The notes under the pieces are model-generated. The model was not told the DNA's origin. It searched no databases and saw nothing but the letters and a program-made list of their open reading frames with translations. Below, piece after piece: positions 16,460 to 25,403 of a stretch of 64,000 nucleotides of DNA. A program made the translations under genes and the position numbers. Where the stretch lies: contig NZ_BNAI01000002.1 in the NCBI RefSeq assembly GCF_014653215.1, forward strand, positions 62,001 through 126,000. Direction: 5' to 3'. The first letter of the stretch is position 1. Every line of letters starts with the position of its first letter. The stretch comes from Pseudolysinimonas yzui (GTDB lineage Bacteria > Actinomycetota > Actinomycetes > Actinomycetales > Microbacteriaceae).

Positions 16460-17584
16460 TCAGTAGTCGTAATCGACGGTGACGGCGTCGCTCGTCGGAT
16501 GGGACTGGCAGGTCAGCACGTACCCGGCATCCAGTTCCTCGGGTTCGAGCGCGTAGTTCTCGGTCATCCGCACGCTGCCGTCGACGAGTTTCGCGCGGCA
16601 CGTGCCGCACACCCCGCCGGCGCAGGCGAACGGCACGTCGGTGCGTACCCGCAGGGCGGCATTGAGGATGCTCTCCGCCGCCCGTTCGGGGATCACCACG
16701 GTCGAGGTGCGCCCGTCGAGGGTGAATTTGACGGTCGCCGCGTTGACGCCGGCCTCGCGATCGGTCGGGCGCCCCACCGCTCCGGAGGAGCCGTATTCGG
16801 GCCGATCCGTGGTGAACAGTTCGAAGTGCACGGATCCCCGGTCGACCCCGGCCTCGCGCAGTTTCGAGCGGCACAGCTCGACGAGATCGAACGGCCCGCA
16901 GAGGAACCACTCGTCGACGTCCGCGGGCGGCACCAGGTACTCGAGGATGCCGTCGAGGCGGCGAGCATCGATGCGGCCCGACAGCAGCTCGGAGGTGCGC
17001 TCCTCGCGCGACAGCACGTGGTGCAGGGCGAGGCGCTCGCGGTAGCGGTCTTTCAGGTCGGCGAGCTCTTCGAGGAACATCACGTCGAGCGAGGTGCGGT
17101 TCGTGTACACCAGGCTGAATCGCGCGTGCTCGGTCGCGCCGAGGATCGTGCGGATGAGCGCCATCAGCGGCGTGATGCCCGAGCCGGCGGCGATCGCCGC
17201 GAAGTGCTTGTGCTCGGCCGCCGTGAGGTCGGTGGTGAAGGTGCCCTGCGGGCTCATCACGTCGAGCTGCATCCCCGGCGCCAAGTGCTCGTTGGCCCAG
17301 CTCGAGAACACGCCCCCGACATCGCGCTTGATCGCGACCCGCAGCTCGCCGCGCACCGGCGGCTGACAGATCGAGTAGCTGCGCCGCAGTTCAGCGCCGT
17401 CGGGGCTCGCAAGGCGCGAGCGCAGGGCGACGTACTGCCCGGGCGCGTAGTCGTAGTCGTCGGCCAGTTCGTCGGGCACCGCGAAGGCGACCTCGATGCT
17501 GTCGGCGGTCAGGCGACGCACCTCGCGCACCGCGAGGGTGTGGAAGCGGGCGCGACGACGCGCCCCCAGATTCGTCGCGGCCAC
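16460..17584 (-). CDS. paaE: Phenylacetyl-CoA epoxidase reductase PaaE
   Basis: A 374-residue reductase that feeds electrons from NAD(P)H to the PaaABC oxygenase. The FAD-binding barrel comes first (APGQYVALRS, LRRSYSICQPP). The NAD-binding domain follows (AAGSGITPLMALIRTIL and a C-terminal CGPFDLVE). Last is a plant-type 2Fe-2S ferredoxin domain with CAGGVCGTCRAKLVDG and a fourth Cys in VLTCQSHP. The start is GTG at 17584, two bases after the paaD stop; in-frame codons further upstream lie inside paaD and do not match the family. Domain order and cysteine spacing are intact. Confidence 0.93.
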   Translation of the reverse strand: MAATNLGARRRARFHTLAVREVRRLTADSIEVAFAVPDELADDYDYAPGQYVALRSRLASPDGAELRRSYSICQPPVRGELRVAIKRDVGGVFSSWANEHLAPGMQLDVMSPQGTFTTDLTAAEHKHFAAIAAGSGITPLMALIRTILGATEHARFSLVYTNRTSLDVMFLEELADLKDRYRERLALHHVLSREERTSELLSGRIDARRLDGILEYLVPPADVDEWFLCGPFDLVELCRSKLREAGVDRGSVHFELFTTDRPEYGSSGAVGRPTDREAGVNAATVKFTLDGRTSTVVIPERAAESILNAALRVRTDVPFACAGGVCGTCRAKLVDGSVRMTENYALEPEELDAGYVLTCQSHPTSDAVTVDYDY

Positions 17585-17586
17585 AG

Positions 17587-18102
17587 CTACAGCACCTTGA
17601 AGTAGTCGAACGGCTCCAGGCACGCGCGGCACTCGTAGAGCGCCTTGCACGAGGTGGACCCGAAGCGCGAGATCTCGACCGTGTCGGCCGAGCCGCAACG
17701 CGGGCAGCGGGTGGCGAGAGTCAGCGGGATCGGCCCGCGAGTCACGTGGGGGTCAGACACGGTGGAGTGCCCGCTCGGGGGCGCGATGCCGTACTCCGCG
17801 AGCTTCCGCTTGCCGTCCTCGCTCATCCAGTCGGTGGTCCACGCGGGCGAGAGCACCCGTCGCACGGCGACATCCTCGATGCCTTCGCGCCGGAAGACGC
17901 TCAGCAGGTCGTCGCGGATGGCATCCATCGCGGGGCAGCCCGAGTAGGTCGGGGTGATCGTCACGGTCACGCCGTCGGCGCCGACTTCGACGTCGCGCAG
18001 GATGCCGAGGTCTTCGATCGTCAGCACCGGGATCTCGGGGTCAACAACGGTCGCCGCGAGCTTCCAGAGGTGCGCGCGGTCGGTCAGCACGGGGGTCACC
18101 AT
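17587..18102 (-). CDS. paaD: Phenylacetate degradation protein PaaD (MIP18/SufT family)
   Basis: A 171-residue protein. An N-terminal MIP18/DUF59 domain (VVDPEIPVLTIEDLGILRDV and YSGCPAMDAIRDDLL) is followed by a small C-terminal zinc-ribbon-like unit with four Cys in RCPRCGS and YECRACLEPF. PaaD is needed for activity of the PaaABCE epoxidase and is thought to help assemble its metal centres. The ATG at 18102 precedes the paaC stop, giving a short overlap that couples translation. All features expected of PaaD are present. Confidence 0.93.
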   Translation of the reverse strand: MVTPVLTDRAHLWKLAATVVDPEIPVLTIEDLGILRDVEVGADGVTVTITPTYSGCPAMDAIRDDLLSVFRREGIEDVAVRRVLSPAWTTDWMSEDGKRKLAEYGIAPPSGHSTVSDPHVTRGPIPLTLATRCPRCGSADTVEISRFGSTSCKALYECRACLEPFDYFKVL

Positions 18103-18914
18103 GTCGCCCCCGGGTGTTCGCGCGCGAGCACCTGCATCTCGGCGAGCAGCAGCGACAAGTACTCGGTGTGCCAGCCGCGCCGTCCGCCGCCACGCGCGGT
18201 GTCGGCCGCGGGGAACACGATCCCGGTCTCGGCCGCGAGGGCGTCGATGACGGCGTCGAACGCAGGCCGGAGGCTCGACGGGCGCACCGCGATGCCCTCG
18301 AGCCGGTCGATGAGCGGCTCGTCGCGGAACAGGTCGCCGACGTAGGGCCAGACGTGGTCGAGCGCGATCTCGAGGCGACGCCGCGACTCGTCGGTTCCGA
18401 GGGCGAGGCGGCGGAACCACTCGACACAGTGCTCGCGGTGGTACGCGACCTCCTTGACGGCTTTCGCGGCGATCGCGGCGAGCGTCGCATCGCCGGATGA
18501 CTGCAGGCGCGAGTAGAGCTCGTACATGGACACCGCCGCGGCGAGCTGCCGCACGATCGTGTGCGCGTAGTCGCCGTTGGGCTGTTCGACGAGCTGGCTC
18601 GACCGGAAGTCGCGCTCGCCGCGCCAGTAGGCGAGGTCGTCTTCCGTGCGACCGCTGGCGCTGCCCGCGTACGAGAGCAGCGAGCGGGCGTGACCGAGCA
18701 GGTCGAGGGCGATGTTGCCGAGCGCGATGTCTTCCTCGAGCTCCGGCGCGCGCGAGATCCACCAGCCGAGCTGCTGGGCGAGCACGAGGGCGTCGTCGCC
18801 GAGCCACAGGGCGTACTCGGCGACGTCGGCGGTCGCGACCCCGGCACGCCGCACGATCTCGTCGTCGAGGGCCAGTTCATCGAGCTGGATATCGCCGTGG
18901 TCGAAGGTTGTCAC
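18096..18914 (-). CDS. paaC: Phenylacetyl-CoA epoxidase structural subunit PaaC
   Basis: A 272-residue ferritin-like helical protein, the non-catalytic partner of PaaA in the multicomponent epoxidase. Recognisable segments are EYALWLGDDALVLAQQLGWW, ELEEDIALGNIALDLLGHAR and AAKAVKEVAYHREHCVEWFR. The start is GTG at 18914 overlapping the paaB stop (GTGA), and the gene ends within the beginning of paaD. Order and spacing match other actinobacterial paa operons. Confidence 0.94.
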   Translation of the reverse strand: MTTFDHGDIQLDELALDDEIVRRAGVATADVAEYALWLGDDALVLAQQLGWWISRAPELEEDIALGNIALDLLGHARSLLSYAGSASGRTEDDLAYWRGERDFRSSQLVEQPNGDYAHTIVRQLAAAVSMYELYSRLQSSGDATLAAIAAKAVKEVAYHREHCVEWFRRLALGTDESRRRLEIALDHVWPYVGDLFRDEPLIDRLEGIAVRPSSLRPAFDAVIDALAAETGIVFPAADTARGGGRRGWHTEYLSLLLAEMQVLAREHPGATW

Positions 18915-19219
18915 AAGTGCTTCACGCCCTCGGACTTCGTGTAGTAGCTGGCGTGCCGGTAGTTCTTGCCGGCGGGCGATTCGAAGTAGGCGCCCTTGGC
19001 ATCCGGGTCGGAGGTCGTGATGAACTCGGCCGGCACGACCCAGATCGACACGCCCTCGTTGCGGCGGGTGTACAGGTCACGCGCGTTCTTGACCGCCATC
19101 GTGGCGTCGGGGGCGTGCAGTGAGCCCGCGTGCACGTGGGAGAGGCCGCGGTTGGCGCGCACGAACACCTCCCACATCGGCCATTCCTCGCGGTCGTCGG
19201 CCGCGCCGGGCGTGGTCAC
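18911..19219 (-). CDS. paaB: Phenylacetyl-CoA epoxidase subunit PaaB
   Basis: A 102-residue small subunit that bridges the PaaAC heterodimers. It contains [20 protein letters not shown] and [20 protein letters not shown], the defining stretch of PaaB. The GTG at 19219 overlaps the paaA stop by four bases. An ATG 15 codons later would remove residues conserved in homologues, so the GTG is preferred. Confidence 0.94.
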   Translation of the reverse strand: MTTPGAADDREEWPMWEVFVRANRGLSHVHAGSLHAPDATMAVKNARDLYTRRNEGVSIWVVPAEFITTSDPDAKGAYFESPAGKNYRHASYYTKSEGVKHL

Positions 19220-20157
19220 GACGCCACCTTTTCGAGCTGCGCCTGCGTGCGGGCGTAGGCGGCGGCCGCCTCCCGCACCCAGGCGCCATCCTCGAACGCC
19301 TTCCGGCGGTGGGCGAGACGCTGGCCGTTGCACGGCCCGCGGCCGGCGAGCACCTCGTGGAACTCGTCCCAGTCGAGCTGCCCGTAGTCGTAGTGACCCG
19401 TCTGCTCGTTGAAGCGCAGGTCGGGGTCGGGCAGCGTGACGCCGAGGGCCTCGGCCTGCGGCACGAGCATGTCGACGAAGCGCTGCCGCAGGTCGTCGTT
19501 GCTGAAGCGCTTGATGTTCCACGCCATCGACTGCTGCGAGTTCGGGGAGTCGCCGTCGGGCGGGCCGAACATCATCAGGCTCGGGGCGTACCAGCGGTCG
19601 ACGGCATCCTGGGCCATCGCCTTCTGGGCGTCGGTGCCGTTCATCAGTTCCAGCAGGATCTCGAAACCCTGCCGCTGGTGGAACGACTCCTCTTTGCAGA
19701 TGCGCACCATCGCCCGGCCGTAGGGGCCGTAGGAGGCGCGGCAGAGCGGCACCTGGTTGCAGATCGCGGCGCCGTCGACGAGCCAGCCGATCGCGCCCAT
19801 GTCGGCCCAGGTGAGCGTGGGGTAGTTGAAGATCGAGGAGTACTTGGCCGTGCCGTCGACGAGCGCCTGGAACATCTCGTCGCGGGGGGTGCCGAGGGTC
19901 TGCGCGGCCGAGTAGAGGTAGAGACCGTGGCCGGCCTCATCCTGCACCTTGGCCATGAGGATCGCCTTGCGCTTGAGGCTCGGGGCGCGGCTGATCCAGT
20001 TGGCTTCGGGCTGCATGCCGATGATCTCGGAGTGCGCGTGCTGCGAGATCTGCCGCACGAGGGTCTTGCGGTAGCCCTCCGGCATCCAGTCCCGCGGTTC
20101 GACGCGCGCGTCGGCGGCGATCAGCTCGTCGAACCGCTGTTCCTCGAGCGTCGGCAT
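19216..20157 (-). CDS. paaA: Phenylacetyl-CoA epoxidase catalytic subunit PaaA
   Basis: A 313-residue diiron oxygenase subunit that epoxidises the aromatic ring of phenylacetyl-CoA. Ferritin-like iron-binding helices are visible: [39 protein letters not shown], and [18 protein letters not shown] near residue 180. The ATG at 20157 has an ideal AGGAGG seven bases upstream. It is the first gene of the paaABCDEG operon, and its promoter region holds the palindromic operator at 20188-20209 shared with divergent paaI. Confidence 0.95.
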   Translation of the reverse strand: MPTLEEQRFDELIAADARVEPRDWMPEGYRKTLVRQISQHAHSEIIGMQPEANWISRAPSLKRKAILMAKVQDEAGHGLYLYSAAQTLGTPRDEMFQALVDGTAKYSSIFNYPTLTWADMGAIGWLVDGAAICNQVPLCRASYGPYGRAMVRICKEESFHQRQGFEILLELMNGTDAQKAMAQDAVDRWYAPSLMMFGPPDGDSPNSQQSMAWNIKRFSNDDLRQRFVDMLVPQAEALGVTLPDPDLRFNEQTGHYDYGQLDWDEFHEVLAGRGPCNGQRLAHRRKAFEDGAWVREAAAAYARTQAQLEKVAS

Positions 20158-20187
20158 CGTCGTCCTCCTGCGCGGCCGGGATAGATT

Positions 20188-20209
20188 ACTGACCGGACGT
20201 TTGGTTAGT
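20188..20209. promoter_or_regulatory. TetR-type (PaaR) operator between paaA and paaI
   Basis: A 22-base imperfect palindrome with arms ACTGACC and GGTTAGT separated by eight bases. A second copy with the same arm spacing lies upstream of paaF at 25341-25362. The site overlaps the -10-like TAGTAT of paaI and lies just upstream of paaA, so a bound repressor would block both genes. The TetR gene downstream of paaI is the obvious binder. Confidence 0.65.
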
Positions 20210-20217
20210 ATATCTCC

Positions 20218-20643
20218 ATGATGGATGGCGCGGTACCCCTCCGACCGATGCTGCGCAACGACCGCGCATCCGAAGCACTGGGGATGCGGGTGCTCGCCGA
20301 CGACCCCGGCCACGCCGTCGTCGAGATGCCCGTGCGCGGCGACATGCTCAACGGATTCGCGATCACCCACGGCGGGCTCGTCTTCGCGCTCGCCGACACC
20401 GCCTTCGCGATCGCGTGCAACGAAGACGACCGCGTCGCCGTGGCGGCCGGCGCCGACGTGACCTTCCTGAAGTCCACCACCGAGGGCGACGTGCTCACCG
20501 CGACGGCCGACCGCCGCATCCGCTCGGGGCGCACCGGGCTCTACGACGTCACCGTGCGCGACCAGGCCGGCGACGTCGTCGCCGAGTTCCGGGGACGCAG
20601 CATCGCCACCGACCGTCCGCTGCCGCCGGGGATGCGACACTGA
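20218..20643 (+). CDS. paaI: Acyl-CoA thioesterase PaaI (hotdog fold)
   Basis: A 141-residue hotdog thioesterase. The catalytic segment [20 protein letters not shown] (Asn/His-Gly-Gly with the helix Asp) is characteristic of PaaI, which releases CoA from stalled phenylacetyl-CoA pathway intermediates. No Shine-Dalgarno sequence precedes the ATG at 20218, and TAGTAT (20206-20211) lies six bases upstream, so the transcript may be leaderless. A second ATG directly follows the first. The TetR regulator starts four bases after its stop. Confidence 0.9.
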   Translation: MMDGAVPLRPMLRNDRASEALGMRVLADDPGHAVVEMPVRGDMLNGFAITHGGLVFALADTAFAIACNEDDRVAVAAGADVTFLKSTTEGDVLTATADRRIRSGRTGLYDVTVRDQAGDVVAEFRGRSIATDRPLPPGMRH

Positions 20644-20647
20644 TCGG

Positions 20648-21244
20648 ATGACGACGGTCGGCGAGAGCAGGCGAGGTCGCCCCGGGTACGACCAGGGCGG
20701 CATCCTCGAGATCGCCGTCGCCGCGTTCAACCAGTACGGCTACGAGGCCACCTCGATGGGCCTGCTCGCCGAGCGTCTCGGCCTCTCGAAGGCGGCGATC
20801 TACCACCACGTCTCGTCGAAGGAAGAGCTGCTCTCCCTCGCCCTCGATCGGGCGCTCGGCGCCCTCGAGGGCGTGCTCGACGAGGAAGGCGCGCGCACCG
20901 GATCCGCCGTCGACCGGCTCAGTCACGTCATCGACCGCGCCGTGCACGTGCTCGTCGCCGAGCTGCCCTCGGTGACTCTGCTGCTTCGGCTGCGCGGCAA
21001 CACCGAGGTGGAGCGGCAGGCACTCACCCGGCGCCGCGAGTTCGACCGCGCCGTCACCGCACTCGTCGTGGCCGCCCGCGACGAGGGGTCGCTGCGCTCC
21101 GACATCGACCCGCGCATCGCCGAGCGCCTCGTCTTCGGCATGATCAACTCGATCGCCGAGTGGTACCGCCCCGACGGCTCCGAGGATGTCGACCGCCTCG
21201 CCGCCGACGTGCTCGCGGTCGCCCTCGACGGCCTGCGCAGCTAG
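20648..21244 (+). CDS. paaR: TetR-family regulator of phenylacetate degradation
   Basis: A 198-residue TetR-type repressor. The N-terminal helix-turn-helix ([20 protein letters not shown], then [11 protein letters not shown]) is followed by a helical ligand domain resembling TetR_C of fatty-acid and phenylacetyl-CoA regulators. It is in one transcription unit with paaI, next to the operator at 20188-20209. By analogy with PaaR repressors in other bacteria, phenylacetyl-CoA should release it from DNA; that is inferred. It ends in a CTAG overlap with convergent paaZ. Confidence 0.85.
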   Translation: MTTVGESRRGRPGYDQGGILEIAVAAFNQYGYEATSMGLLAERLGLSKAAIYHHVSSKEELLSLALDRALGALEGVLDEEGARTGSAVDRLSHVIDRAVHVLVAELPSVTLLLRLRGNTEVERQALTRRREFDRAVTALVVAARDEGSLRSDIDPRIAERLVFGMINSIAEWYRPDGSEDVDRLAADVLAVALDGLRS

Positions 21245-23310
21245 GCCGCTGCCGGCTCCTTCGCCACCAGGGTCAGCACGTCGTAGGTGGCGACGACGGC
21301 ATCCTCGTGGTTCTTCAGCACCGCATCCCAGCGCACCTCGCCGTATTCGTCGGTCTCGCGCGGCGTGATCTGCTTCGCGGTGAGTTCGACGCGGATGCTG
21401 TCGCCCGGCGAGACGGGCGTGAGGAACCGCAGGTTCTCGAGCCCGTAGTTGGCGAGCACCGGCCCGGGCGCGGGGTCGACGAACAGTCCCGCCGCCCACG
21501 ACACGAGCAGGTAGCCGTGAGCGACGCGTCCCGGGAAGAACGGGTTCGCCGCCGCGGCCTCCTCGTCCATGTGGGCGTAGAAGGTGTCGCCGGTGAACTC
21601 GGCGAACGTCTCGATGTCGGCCAGGGTCACGGTGCGCGACGAGGAGATCACCTGGTCGCCGAGGCGCAGCTCGGCGAGGCTCTTGCGGAACGGATGCCGC
21701 CCCTCCGGCTGCGACGCGGCCCCCGCGTGCCAGATGCCGGTGAGCGCGGTGAGCATCTCCGGGGAGCCCTGCACCGCGGTGCGCTGCATGTGGTGCAGCA
21801 CGGCGCGCATCCCGCCCAGTTCTTCGCCGCCGCCGGCGCGACCGGGGCCGCCGTGCACGAGGCTGGGCAGCGGGGAGCCGTGGCCGGTCGACGAACGCGC
21901 GTCGTCGCGATCGAGCAGCAGGATGCGCCCGTTGTACGCGGCGGCGCGGTTCACGAGGGCGACCGCGAAGGCCGGGTCGTGCGTCGCGACGCTCGTGACG
22001 AGCGAGCCGCCGCCGCGCGCGATGAGGTCGGCCGCCTGGTCGACGGTGTCATAGGTGAGCAGCGACGACACCGGCCCGAACGCCTCGGTCGAGTGCACGA
22101 CCGCATCGGGTCCGGGTGCGAACCGCAGCAGCAGCGGGGCGACGAATGCTCCGTCGGGTGACGAGCCGCGCGAGCCGTCGGCGAGGGTCACCTCGGGAGC
22201 GTCGGTCGAGCCGAGCACGATCTCGCCCCCCGCGGCCTCGAGCTTGCCGACCTGGCGCAGCACCTCGTCGCGCTGCTCGAGCGAGGCGAGCGGGCCCATA
22301 GTGACCCCCTCGCCGCGCGGGTCGCCGAGCACGGTGCGTTCCGCGATGCGGGCGGCGACCGCTCCGACGACGGCGTCAGCGGATGCCGTGGGCACGATCG
22401 CGCGCCGGATCGCGGTGCACTTCTGGCCGGCTTTCGACGTCATCTCGGCGACCAGTTGCTTCACGTACGCGTCGAACTCCGGCGTGCCGGCCACGGCATC
22501 CGGACCCAGCACCGACGCGTTGATCGAGTCGGTCTCGCTCGTGAACCGCACACCCCCGGTCTGCACCGCGTCGTGCGCGCGCAACCCCTCGGCGGTCGAG
22601 GCCGACCCGGTGAACGCGACCAGGTCGCCGAGACGCAGGTGGTCGAACAGCGTCGGCACGTTGCCCGAGACGAGCGAGAGCGTTCCGGCGGGCAGCAGGC
22701 CCGACTCGACGAGGATGCGCACGAACGCCTCGGCGAGGTATCCGGTGGGCGTCGCGGGCTTCACGACCGTCGGCACTCCGGCGAGGAACGCGGGCGCGAA
22801 CTTCTCGAGCGACCCCCACACCGGGAAGTTGAAGGCGTTGATCTGCACGGCGACGCCGGGCAGCCGGGTGTAGATGTGGCGGCCGAGGAACGAGCCGTCT
22901 TTCGAGAGCACCTCGACGGCGCCGTCGACGTACACCGTCGTGTTGGGCAGCTCGCGCCGGCCCTTCGAGGCGTAGGTGAACAGCACGCCGATGCCGCCGT
23001 CGATGTCGACCCAGGAGTCGGTCTTCGTAGCTCCCGTGCGGGCCGAGATCGCGTACAGCTCCTCTTTGCGTTCGGTGAGCGCGAGGGCGAACTGCTTGAG
23101 CAGCAGGGCGCGTTGGTGGAAGGTCAGAGCGCCGAGGCTCGCCTGCCCGACCGTGCGGGCGTGCTCCAGCGCGGCCCCGAGGTCGAGGCCTTCCGTGCTG
23201 ACCCGCGCGACCGTCTCGCCGGTCGAGGCGTCACGCACCGCGGTGGATGCGACCTCTGCGGCGGGGGTCCACCAGGCGTCGGTGACGTAGCTCGGCAGAA
23301 TGGTGGTCAT
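21241..23310 (-). CDS. paaZ: Bifunctional ring-opening enzyme PaaZ (aldehyde dehydrogenase / MaoC hydratase)
   Basis: A 689-residue fusion. The first 520 residues are an aldehyde dehydrogenase with catalytic Cys in KAGQKCTAIRR and the usual Glu in a RFTSETDS segment. The C-terminal 150 residues are a MaoC-type enoyl-CoA hydratase with FTGDTFYAHMD and GRVAHGYLLVSWAAG. PaaZ hydrolytically opens oxepin-CoA and oxidises the resulting aldehyde. The ATG at 23310 follows GAGGAG; one seven codons upstream lacks such a site. Only 29 bases separate it from the divergent thioesterase gene. Confidence 0.93.
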   Translation of the reverse strand: MTTILPSYVTDAWWTPAAEVASTAVRDASTGETVARVSTEGLDLGAALEHARTVGQASLGALTFHQRALLLKQFALALTERKEELYAISARTGATKTDSWVDIDGGIGVLFTYASKGRRELPNTTVYVDGAVEVLSKDGSFLGRHIYTRLPGVAVQINAFNFPVWGSLEKFAPAFLAGVPTVVKPATPTGYLAEAFVRILVESGLLPAGTLSLVSGNVPTLFDHLRLGDLVAFTGSASTAEGLRAHDAVQTGGVRFTSETDSINASVLGPDAVAGTPEFDAYVKQLVAEMTSKAGQKCTAIRRAIVPTASADAVVGAVAARIAERTVLGDPRGEGVTMGPLASLEQRDEVLRQVGKLEAAGGEIVLGSTDAPEVTLADGSRGSSPDGAFVAPLLLRFAPGPDAVVHSTEAFGPVSSLLTYDTVDQAADLIARGGGSLVTSVATHDPAFAVALVNRAAAYNGRILLLDRDDARSSTGHGSPLPSLVHGGPGRAGGGEELGGMRAVLHHMQRTAVQGSPEMLTALTGIWHAGAASQPEGRHPFRKSLAELRLGDQVISSSRTVTLADIETFAEFTGDTFYAHMDEEAAAANPFFPGRVAHGYLLVSWAAGLFVDPAPGPVLANYGLENLRFLTPVSPGDSIRVELTAKQITPRETDEYGEVRWDAVLKNHEDAVVATYDVLTLVAKEPAAA

Positions 23311-23339
23311 CGGGGCACTCCTCAAGCGCAAGGCGGAAC

Positions 23340-23738
23340 ATGACGAACGACTGGACGATCGAGCTCGGCGAACTCGACGTGAAGATGGGGGTGACCGTGC
23401 TCGAGCAGTCGGCCGAACGGGTCGTGGCGACGATGCCGGTCGAGGGCAACCGTCAGTCGTTCGGGCTGCTGCACGGCGGGGCGTCGGTGGCCTTCGCGGA
23501 GGCGCTCGGCTCCTGGGCGGCGGTCATCCATGCGGGACCCGGGCGCACCGCCGTCGGCGTCGACATCAACGCGACGCATCACGCGAGCGCGACGTCGGGC
23601 ATCGTGACCGGCGTCGCGACGGCCATCCGGCTCGGCCGCACGATGACGTCGCACGAGATCGTCGTGACGGATGAAGACGGCCGACGCCTGTGCACGGCGC
23701 GGCTGACGAACCTCATCCTCGACAAGCCTCACGGCTGA
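23340..23738 (+). CDS. Hotdog-fold thioesterase (second PaaI-like protein)
   Basis: A 132-residue hotdog thioesterase with the core SFGLLHGGASVAFAEALGSW. It resembles the EntH/MenI/YdiI type, in which a Glu on the central helix follows the HGG turn, rather than the PaaI type encoded at 20218. The likely substrate is an aromatic or medium-chain acyl-CoA. It lies between paaZ and paaH, so it may recycle CoA in the same pathway. AAGGCGG precedes the ATG. Its last 10 bases overlap the end of convergent paaH. Confidence 0.85.
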   Translation: MTNDWTIELGELDVKMGVTVLEQSAERVVATMPVEGNRQSFGLLHGGASVAFAEALGSWAAVIHAGPGRTAVGVDINATHHASATSGIVTGVATAIRLGRTMTSHEIVVTDEDGRRLCTARLTNLILDKPHG

Positions 23739-24589
23739 TCCGGCCGATCCCACACGAAGAACCCTTCGCCGGTCTTGCGGCCGAGCTTCCCCGCGGCCAC
23801 CATCTCGCGCAGCAGGGCGGGCGGCGCGAAGCGTTCCCCGAGCTTCTCGTGCAGGTACTCGGCGATGCCGAGTCGCACGTCGAGGCCGACGACATCCGTC
23901 GTGCGCAGCGGACCGGTCGCGTGCTTGTAGCCGAGCACCATCGCGGCGTCGATGTCTTCCGCGCTCGCGACGCCGTCCTCCAGCATCCGGATCGCCTCGA
24001 GCGCGAGCGCCACGCCGAGGCGCGATGAGGCGAACCCGGGGGCGTCGCGCACGGTCACCGGGGTCTTGCCGAGCGCGCGCACCCACTCGCCCGCCGTCGC
24101 CACGAGCGCGGGATCGGTTGCGGCTCCCGCGACCACCTCGACGAGCGTCGACACCGGCACGGGGTTGAAGAAGTGCAGGCCGAGGAACCTCGCGGGGCGC
24201 GTCAGCCGGGTCGCGAGATCGTCGATCGACAGCGACGACGTGTTGCTCGCGAGCACCGCGTCGGGGCCGAGCAGCTCCTCCACGGCGGGCAACGTCGCGG
24301 CCTTCAGCTCGGGGATCTCGGGGATCGCCTCGACGACGAGGTCGCGGTCGCCGAGCGCGGTGCGGTCGGCGGTGACGCGCAGCCCGGCGTCGAGGTCCGA
24401 TCGCGACCGCAGGGCCGTGCCGCGTTCGACACTCGTCGCGATCGCCCGCCGGATGCCCGCCTCCGCCGTCTCGAGGGCGTCGGGTTGGTCGACCACGACG
24501 ACGTCGGATCCGGCCAGCAGGAAGGCGTGCGCGATCCCGCCGCCCATCCGGCCGCCGCCGAGCACTCCGACTTTCGCGGGAACCGTCAC
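23729..24589 (-). CDS. paaH: 3-Hydroxyacyl-CoA dehydrogenase (PaaH type)
   Basis: A 286-residue NAD-dependent dehydrogenase. The Rossmann motif is GVLGGGRMGGGIAHAF at the N-terminus. The HxFNP catalytic region is FLGLHFFNPVPVSTLVEVV, and the C-terminal helical domain (PGFASSRLGVALALEAIRML) is complete. Within phenylacetate breakdown PaaH oxidises 3-hydroxyadipyl-CoA. Its GTG start overlaps the paaF stop (GTGA), so paaF-paaH is an operon. Length and motifs are normal. Confidence 0.9.
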   Translation of the reverse strand: MTVPAKVGVLGGGRMGGGIAHAFLLAGSDVVVVDQPDALETAEAGIRRAIATSVERGTALRSRSDLDAGLRVTADRTALGDRDLVVEAIPEIPELKAATLPAVEELLGPDAVLASNTSSLSIDDLATRLTRPARFLGLHFFNPVPVSTLVEVVAGAATDPALVATAGEWVRALGKTPVTVRDAPGFASSRLGVALALEAIRMLEDGVASAEDIDAAMVLGYKHATGPLRTTDVVGLDVRLGIAEYLHEKLGERFAPPALLREMVAAGKLGRKTGEGFFVWDRPDQP

Positions 24590-25323
24590 GGCGTCTTCTT
24601 CCGGTTCAGGAACTCCGTCATCCGCCGGTGCTTCTCGGGCGACGAGAACAGCAGCGCCTGGGTCTGGTCGTCGATCGCGGGGTGCGCCGCGCGGGGAGCG
24701 GCGAGCACCGCCTTCGTGAGGCGGGTCGCGAGCGGGTCGTTGCGGGCGATCCGGTCGGCGATCTCGTGGGCGGCGGCGAGCAACTCAGGTGACGGCACGA
24801 CCCGGCTCACGAGTCCCGCCGCGAGCGCCTCGGCGGCGTCGAGGGTGCGCCCGGTGAGCAGCAGCTCGGCGGCGAGCGCCGGGCCGACGATCGCCGGCAG
24901 CCGCCAGGTCGCTCCGGCGGCGGCGATGATGCCGAGGCCGGTCTCGGGGTTGCCGATCTTCAGCCCCTCGCCGGCGATGCGGATGTCGGCGGCGTAGGCG
25001 AGCTCGGCGCCCCCGCCGAGGGCCCAGCCGTCGATCGCGGCGATGACCGGCATCGGCAGTTTCGCGATGCGGTCGAAGACCCGCGAGTTGATGCCGGCGA
25101 GCGCGTCGTCAGCGGTGCGGTCGCGCAGCTCCGCGATGTCGGCACCCGATGCGAAGACGTCCGTACTGCCGGCGATGATGAGGATGCGGGGGTCGGTCTC
25201 GAGGTCGGCGCAGACGGCGTGCAGTTCGGCGGCCATCCCGCGCGAGATGGCATTGCGGGCCTCGGGCCGGTCGAGGATCACCTCGACCCGATCCGCCGTC
25301 ACCGCGATGCGCAGGTCGCCCAT
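24586..25323 (-). CDS. paaF: Enoyl-CoA hydratase (PaaF type)
   Basis: A 245-residue crotonase-fold hydratase. The oxyanion-hole segment is VFASGADIAELRD, and the loop AAIDGWALGGGAELAYAADI contains the conserved GG. The second catalytic region GNPETGLGIIAAAGATWRLP carries the Glu of true hydratases, in contrast to the DSGG of PaaG. It would hydrate dehydroadipyl-CoA. It leads the paaF-paaH operon; the operator copy at 25341-25362 lies 18 bases upstream of the ATG. Confidence 0.85.
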   Translation of the reverse strand: MGDLRIAVTADRVEVILDRPEARNAISRGMAAELHAVCADLETDPRILIIAGSTDVFASGADIAELRDRTADDALAGINSRVFDRIAKLPMPVIAAIDGWALGGGAELAYAADIRIAGEGLKIGNPETGLGIIAAAGATWRLPAIVGPALAAELLLTGRTLDAAEALAAGLVSRVVPSPELLAAAHEIADRIARNDPLATRLTKAVLAAPRAAHPAIDDQTQALLFSSPEKHRRMTEFLNRKKTP

Positions 25324-25340
25324 GCCCCGCCTTCCGAATT

Positions 25341-25362
25341 ACTTACTTACCGTTCGGTCAGC
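25341..25362. promoter_or_regulatory. Second TetR-type (PaaR) operator, upstream of paaF
   Basis: A 22-base element with arms ACTTACT and GGTCAGC spaced eight bases apart, matching the arm spacing and central CGTT of the site at 20188-20209. Its position just upstream of the paaF start suggests one TetR repressor co-regulates paaFH with the paaA and paaI units. Confidence 0.6.
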
Positions 25363-25403
25363 ATACCGACACCTCCGGCGGAAGCACCAGACGTCGGGCC
25401 GGA

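Noticed and set aside
18096-20157. PaaA/PaaC as a new active/inactive diiron pair
   Set aside because: This is the known architecture of the phenylacetyl-CoA epoxidase and is ordinary here.
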